This document shows positions 12,605 through 15,536 of a stretch of 15,536 bases of DNA, in pieces. The notes under the pieces are model-generated. The model did not search any database and had not been told where the DNA came from. It saw nothing but the letters and a program-made list of their open reading frames with translations. The stretch is from a candidate division NC10 bacterium SPGG6. Its GTDB lineage: Bacteria > Methylomirabilota > Methylomirabilia > Methylomirabilales > CSP1-5. The stretch spans positions 3,251 to 18,786 of the forward strand of contig LXTG01000070.1 of the NCBI GenBank assembly GCA_001643535.1. The letters run 5' to 3'. A program made the translations under genes and the position numbers. The first letter of the stretch is position 1, and each line of letters opens with the position of its first letter.

Positions 12605-13297
12605 ATGTTCGAGACGCTCCGACGGGACATCCAGGCTGCCCGAGACCGTGACCCTGCCGCCCGAAGCACCCTGGAGATCCTCTTTTGTTATCCCGGAGTT
12701 CACGCCCTGTGGTTTCACCGAATCGCCCACTGGCTCTGGAACCGAGAGCTTCTCTTCGTCGGTCGGTTCATCTCACATCTGAACCGCTTCCTAACCGGGA
12801 TCGAGATCCACCCCGCAGCCCGCCTTGGGGCCGGCCTCTTTATCGACCACGGCATGGGGGTGGTCATCGGGGAGACGACCGAGGTTGGCGAGAATGTGAC
12901 CGTCTATCAGGGGGTGACGCTGGGCGGCACCAGCCTGGAACGCAAGAAACGGCACCCCACGATCGGCAACAACGTGATCATCGGGACGGGCGCCAAGATC
13001 CTGGGACCGTTCACGGTCGGGGACAACAGCAAGATCGGGTCGGGCACGGTGGTGATCAAAGAGGTCCCACCCAACTCGGTGGTCGTGGGAGTCCCAGGAC
13101 GGGTCATCTACCGAGACGGAAAGAAGGTGACCGAGATGGACTTCGACTGGACCAACCTCCCCGACCCGGTGGCTCAAGCGCTGCAGTGCATCCTCGATCG
13201 GGTGCACGACATGGAGAAGGAATTGGAAGAGCTAAAGGGCCGCGTTCCGCAGGACTCTCCGACCGAATTCTCCTCATCGCTCCGCCGCGACGGCTGA
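12605..13297 (+). CDS. cysE: Serine O-acetyltransferase
   Basis: The enzyme acetylates L-serine with acetyl-CoA to O-acetylserine, the sulfide acceptor in cysteine synthesis. The 230-aa protein has a helical N-terminal part (1-62) and a left-handed beta-helix of hexapeptide repeats (about 63-168: GIEIHPAARLG, DHGMGVVIGETTEVG, VYQGVTLGGTS, PTIGNNVIIGTGAKILG). The catalytic D81-H82 pair and the loop with R116-H117 are present. A helical, polar tail (about 188-230) is longer than the short cysteine-inhibited tail of enteric CysE. AGAGAGG lies before the ATG. The 3' end overlaps the convergent deacetylase by 24 bases. No O-acetylserine sulfhydrylase is nearby. Confidence 0.94.
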   Translation: MFETLRRDIQAARDRDPAARSTLEILFCYPGVHALWFHRIAHWLWNRELLFVGRFISHLNRFLTGIEIHPAARLGAGLFIDHGMGVVIGETTEVGENVTVYQGVTLGGTSLERKKRHPTIGNNVIIGTGAKILGPFTVGDNSKIGSGTVVIKEVPPNSVVVGVPGRVIYRDGKKVTEMDFDWTNLPDPVAQALQCILDRVHDMEKELEELKGRVPQDSPTEFSSSLRRDG

Positions 13298-14569
13298 CCC
13301 CTTCCCCCCCTGTCCCAACGCCAGGGAACGGTGAAGCTCCGAAACGGGCACCAGGTCGTACCCCTGCATCCGGAGACCATCGACAATGGCTTCCAGTTCC
13401 CTATGGACCCGGTCCTGTCTCCGCTGTGTCCCTAGATGGAGAAGGACAATGCCCCCATTCGCCTGAGCCACCTTTCCCTTCCCGAAGTTGAGAATGCGCT
13501 CCCGCACCTCTTCCGCCCGATAGTAGATTGGTGAGTGAGGATCTGCCACCCAGTCTCGCGTATCGAGATCCTCACGAGCCGACAGGTCCCGAGTCCATCC
13601 CACATGTAGGTAGCCGATTTCTGCAGCCCACTGGCGGATCTCCCGATTATGTTCTCCATATGGAGCCCGCCAGTAAGCGCCGATAGGTGTCCCGGCGACC
13701 TCCTCAAAGAGACGGCTCATCCGGCGGAGTTCGCGCTGGACAAACTCCTTTGTGACGCCCGGAAGGGTGTCCTGTCGGCGGTTGACAGCAAAGGTCGTGA
13801 GACGAGGGTGGCTGAAGGTGTGGTTGCCAATTTCGTGCCCTTCCCGGACCATCCGGCGGACCAGCTCAGGATACCGGTGGATAAACTGCCCCGTGAGAAA
13901 CATCGTCGCCCGGACCCCCGTGGCCTTGAGGGTATCCAGAATCTCTCCGGTGGCATTGGCCACGGTCCCCCCATCAAAGGTCAAGGCAATCTTCCGTTCC
14001 CACGTCGGACCCCGCGACAGATCTGCATTGAGAGGAAATGGGGGGGGCTGCGGCACTTCCGGTGGAATCACCTCGGCTGGTTTCTCCGGCAATTCCGGGG
14101 GAGGGGTGAGGACCGGTTTGACCTCCGGTCTGGGAATCGCCGGCCGCTCGACCTGCCCCGGTGGTGAATACAGGGAGACGCCCAGATTGTCGTACCAAAA
14201 GAGTAACAGGGCCAGCGGTGCCAAAAGCAGAGCGGCCCTTCGAAGGAGTAGCCTTGGGTGATGAAAGGAACCATAGCGCGGTGTCGTCCGCCCCCGCAGG
14301 AGCACCTGCTGAGCATCCAGGGCCTGGCGGCGGCGCTCCAGCAGTCTTCGGAGGCGAGGCGGCACCGGTACTTCCCGGATGACACAATCATGAACCCACC
14401 ACTCGGCCTCAGCGGCCCGTTGCATCAGGTGGATGACACTACACCCCGTGTCGCAGAAGTGGTGAAGCCCGATCCGAATGGTACACCCGGAGCAGATACA
14501 GGTGTTACAACGGAAGCACCGGCGGCGTGCCCGCCGGTCAGGATGGCTCGGACAGCATTTCCTCCGCAT
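13274..14569 (-). CDS. Membrane-anchored polysaccharide deacetylase with N-terminal B-box-like zinc finger
   Basis: A 431-aa fusion. Residues 5-43 have paired Cys/His ligands (CCPSHP, CFRCNTCICSGC, HHFCDTGC), a B-box-like zinc finger. A transmembrane helix spans about 108-126 and a Pro/Glu-rich spacer 136-180. A NodB-type carbohydrate esterase domain fills about 193-412: TFDGG (197-201), HTFSHPRL (250-257), RAPYGE (301-306), GGIVLLHLG (372-380). This predicts a cytoplasmic finger and an outside enzyme removing acetyl groups from peptidoglycan or another polymer. In motif 1 the usual second aspartate is glycine, so metal binding may differ. It starts six bases after the DUF1015 stop with AGGGAACC before the ATG, so the two are probably co-transcribed. 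It overlaps the convergent cysE 3' end by 24 bases. Confidence 0.88.
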   Translation of the reverse strand: MRRKCCPSHPDRRARRRCFRCNTCICSGCTIRIGLHHFCDTGCSVIHLMQRAAEAEWWVHDCVIREVPVPPRLRRLLERRRQALDAQQVLLRGRTTPRYGSFHHPRLLLRRAALLLAPLALLLFWYDNLGVSLYSPPGQVERPAIPRPEVKPVLTPPPELPEKPAEVIPPEVPQPPPFPLNADLSRGPTWERKIALTFDGGTVANATGEILDTLKATGVRATMFLTGQFIHRYPELVRRMVREGHEIGNHTFSHPRLTTFAVNRRQDTLPGVTKEFVQRELRRMSRLFEEVAGTPIGAYWRAPYGEHNREIRQWAAEIGYLHVGWTRDLSAREDLDTRDWVADPHSPIYYRAEEVRERILNFGKGKVAQANGGIVLLHLGTQRRQDRVHRELEAIVDGLRMQGYDLVPVSELHRSLALGQGGKGSAVAAER

Positions 14570-14575
14570 GGTTCC

Positions 14576-15536
14576 CTAGAGAAGCCCCTTCGATACGTCG
14601 AGGATCTCGCTCGGATCCACCTTCAAAAAGACCAGACCGGAGGCGAGCTTGGGAAAGAAATAGGTGGATTTGGGCGGGAGGCGCTCCCCAGATGTTACCA
14701 CCTCAACGACCTGGTTCACTGGGGTCGGATTGAGGAAGAAGGCGGCGGTAGCGCGGCCACTCCGCACTTCTTGGAGGGCGACCTCCTCATCATGGGTAAA
14801 CGTGATCCTCTCTGCATCCTCGAGATGAAGGAGTTGCCGGAAGACGAGGTGTTCAAGCATGACCACATCGAGGGCCTGAAGGGCGCGAGAATGGCTAGTC
14901 CCGGTTTTCCACTCCACGCCGCTGGGATCCTTGAACGTGAGGAGCGTAAACTTGTCACCTCCGGTGTAGAGACCGAAGACACGCCCGTGACGTCCTTTCT
15001 CCTCCATCTCATCGAGGCATTTCTGCACGCTCCCCTCCACTTGACCAATTCCCCTCTCCTCGCAGTGGAAGTGCGGCTCCAAGACGCTGAGGATCCCCAT
15101 CGACTCCTGACCTCTAGCGACCCGGATGAGGCGATGGGTCGGAAGGACCGCCAGCCCCTCGTCCTCGATGCTCACCAGCGTCATCATCACAAAGTTATAC
15201 GCCTTTTCAGGGCCCCCTGCGGAATCGCTCTGTCGCATCGCCTCTCGGAAAGTGAGGGCGGTCTCATACCGGTGATGTCCATCGGCGATAAAGAGGGGAC
15301 GCTCGCGAAAGGCCATCACGAGACCGGCGATGGCCTCCGAATCCTGAAGGACCCACAGTCGGTGTCGAACACCGGCCCCATCCCAAAAATCGCACCGAGC
15401 GGGCGGCCGCGTGGCCGAGAGCATCAAGTCAGAGATCGGTCCCGAAGGCCCCGGGTAAAAGCAGAAGATCTGTTCCAGGTTCACCGGTAAGGCCTGCATC
15501 AAACGCAGGCGATCCGCTTTGGGACCCGGTAAGGTC
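14576..15536 (-). CDS. DUF1015 family protein, partial (5' end beyond the right edge)
   Basis: About 320 residues of a DUF1015 (COG4198) protein are visible; full members are about 400-430 aa, so roughly the first 100 residues lie off the window. The frame stays open to the edge with TLPGPKADRLRLMQAL before the first internal start, matching the family's conserved PKxDRL segment. The internal TTG/ATG at 15499-15502 is therefore not the true start. Other landmarks are FIADGHHRYETAL and, near the end, LPPKSTYFFPKLASGLVF. The family's biochemical role is unknown; it is often near serine and one-carbon metabolism genes such as serA/serC, a link based only on neighbourhood. It ends six bases before the deacetylase gene. 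Confidence 0.92.
   Translation of the reverse strand, partial: TLPGPKADRLRLMQALPVNLEQIFCFYPGPSGPISDLMLSATRPPARCDFWDGAGVRHRLWVLQDSEAIAGLVMAFRERPLFIADGHHRYETALTFREAMRQSDSAGGPEKAYNFVMMTLVSIEDEGLAVLPTHRLIRVARGQESMGILSVLEPHFHCEERGIGQVEGSVQKCLDEMEEKGRHGRVFGLYTGGDKFTLLTFKDPSGVEWKTGTSHSRALQALDVVMLEHLVFRQLLHLEDAERITFTHDEEVALQEVRSGRATAAFFLNPTPVNQVVEVVTSGERLPPKSTYFFPKLASGLVFLKVDPSEILDVSKGLL

Noticed and set aside
14258..15490. 410-residue plus-strand frame at the right end
   Set aside because: It is antisense to the deacetylase and DUF1015 genes, both with clear family motifs, and shows none of its own.
15497..15502. TTG/ATG as the start of the DUF1015 protein
   Set aside because: The frame continues open to the edge with the conserved PKxDRL segment, so the gene is cut by the window rather than starting here.

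Overview
The window is about 60% GC by eye, densely coded and bacterial. The strongest lineage clue is an ARC/Mpa-type AAA ATPase ending in a GHYL tail, the partner of a Pup-proteasome. It occurs as one complete gene and as the 5' end of a second copy at the left edge. Outside Actinobacteria such genes occur in groups such as NC10/Methylomirabilota, Rokubacteria and Nitrospirota. With a B-box/NodB fusion and heptameric intergenic repeats, this suggests an uncultivated soil or sediment bacterium of that kind. The taxon is inference; no marker here fixes it.

Layout. 1-222 (-): 5' end of an ARC gene cut by the window edge. 223-713: divergent intergenic region with promoter-like boxes and a 113-bp inverted-repeat element. 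714-4011 (+): E1 alpha, E1 beta and E2 of a 2-oxo acid dehydrogenase complex, with repeat-bearing gaps between the genes and no E3. 4067-6947 (-): a compact group, read 5' to 3' as cysteine desulfurase, 62-aa helical protein, metallo-beta-lactamase-fold hydrolase, MoaB-type molybdopterin protein and FmdB zinc ribbon. 7026-8756 (-): complete ARC ATPase, separated from the desulfurase by a strong intrinsic terminator. 9066-9668 (-): GTP cyclohydrolase I with its own promoter. 9924-9998 (-): tRNA-Gly(CCC) with a near-consensus promoter. 10059-10621 (-): small membrane protein coupled to a lipoprotein. 10659-12143 (-): CCA-adding/poly(A) polymerase-family enzyme. 12331-13297 (+): DUF1858 redox-disulfide protein and serine acetyltransferase. 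13274-15536 (-): membrane-anchored polysaccharide deacetylase with an N-terminal zinc finger, preceded by a DUF1015 protein cut by the right edge.

How genes work together. The E1/E2 genes make acyl-CoA from a 2-oxo acid and need an E3 encoded elsewhere. Serine acetyltransferase (O-acetylserine for cysteine), cysteine desulfurase (sulfur from cysteine), MoaB (molybdenum cofactor) and the two CxxC proteins give the central part a sulfur/metal-cofactor theme, though the genes are in separate transcription units. ARC would unfold pupylated proteins for a 20S proteasome; Pup, ligase and proteasome genes are not in the window and may lie left of position 1.

No complete new defence or mobile system was found. 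The most unusual points are the duplicated ARC gene with at least 117 identical bases and two different N-termini, the zinc finger-TM-NodB fusion, and the inverted-repeat and heptamer elements around the dehydrogenase operon.
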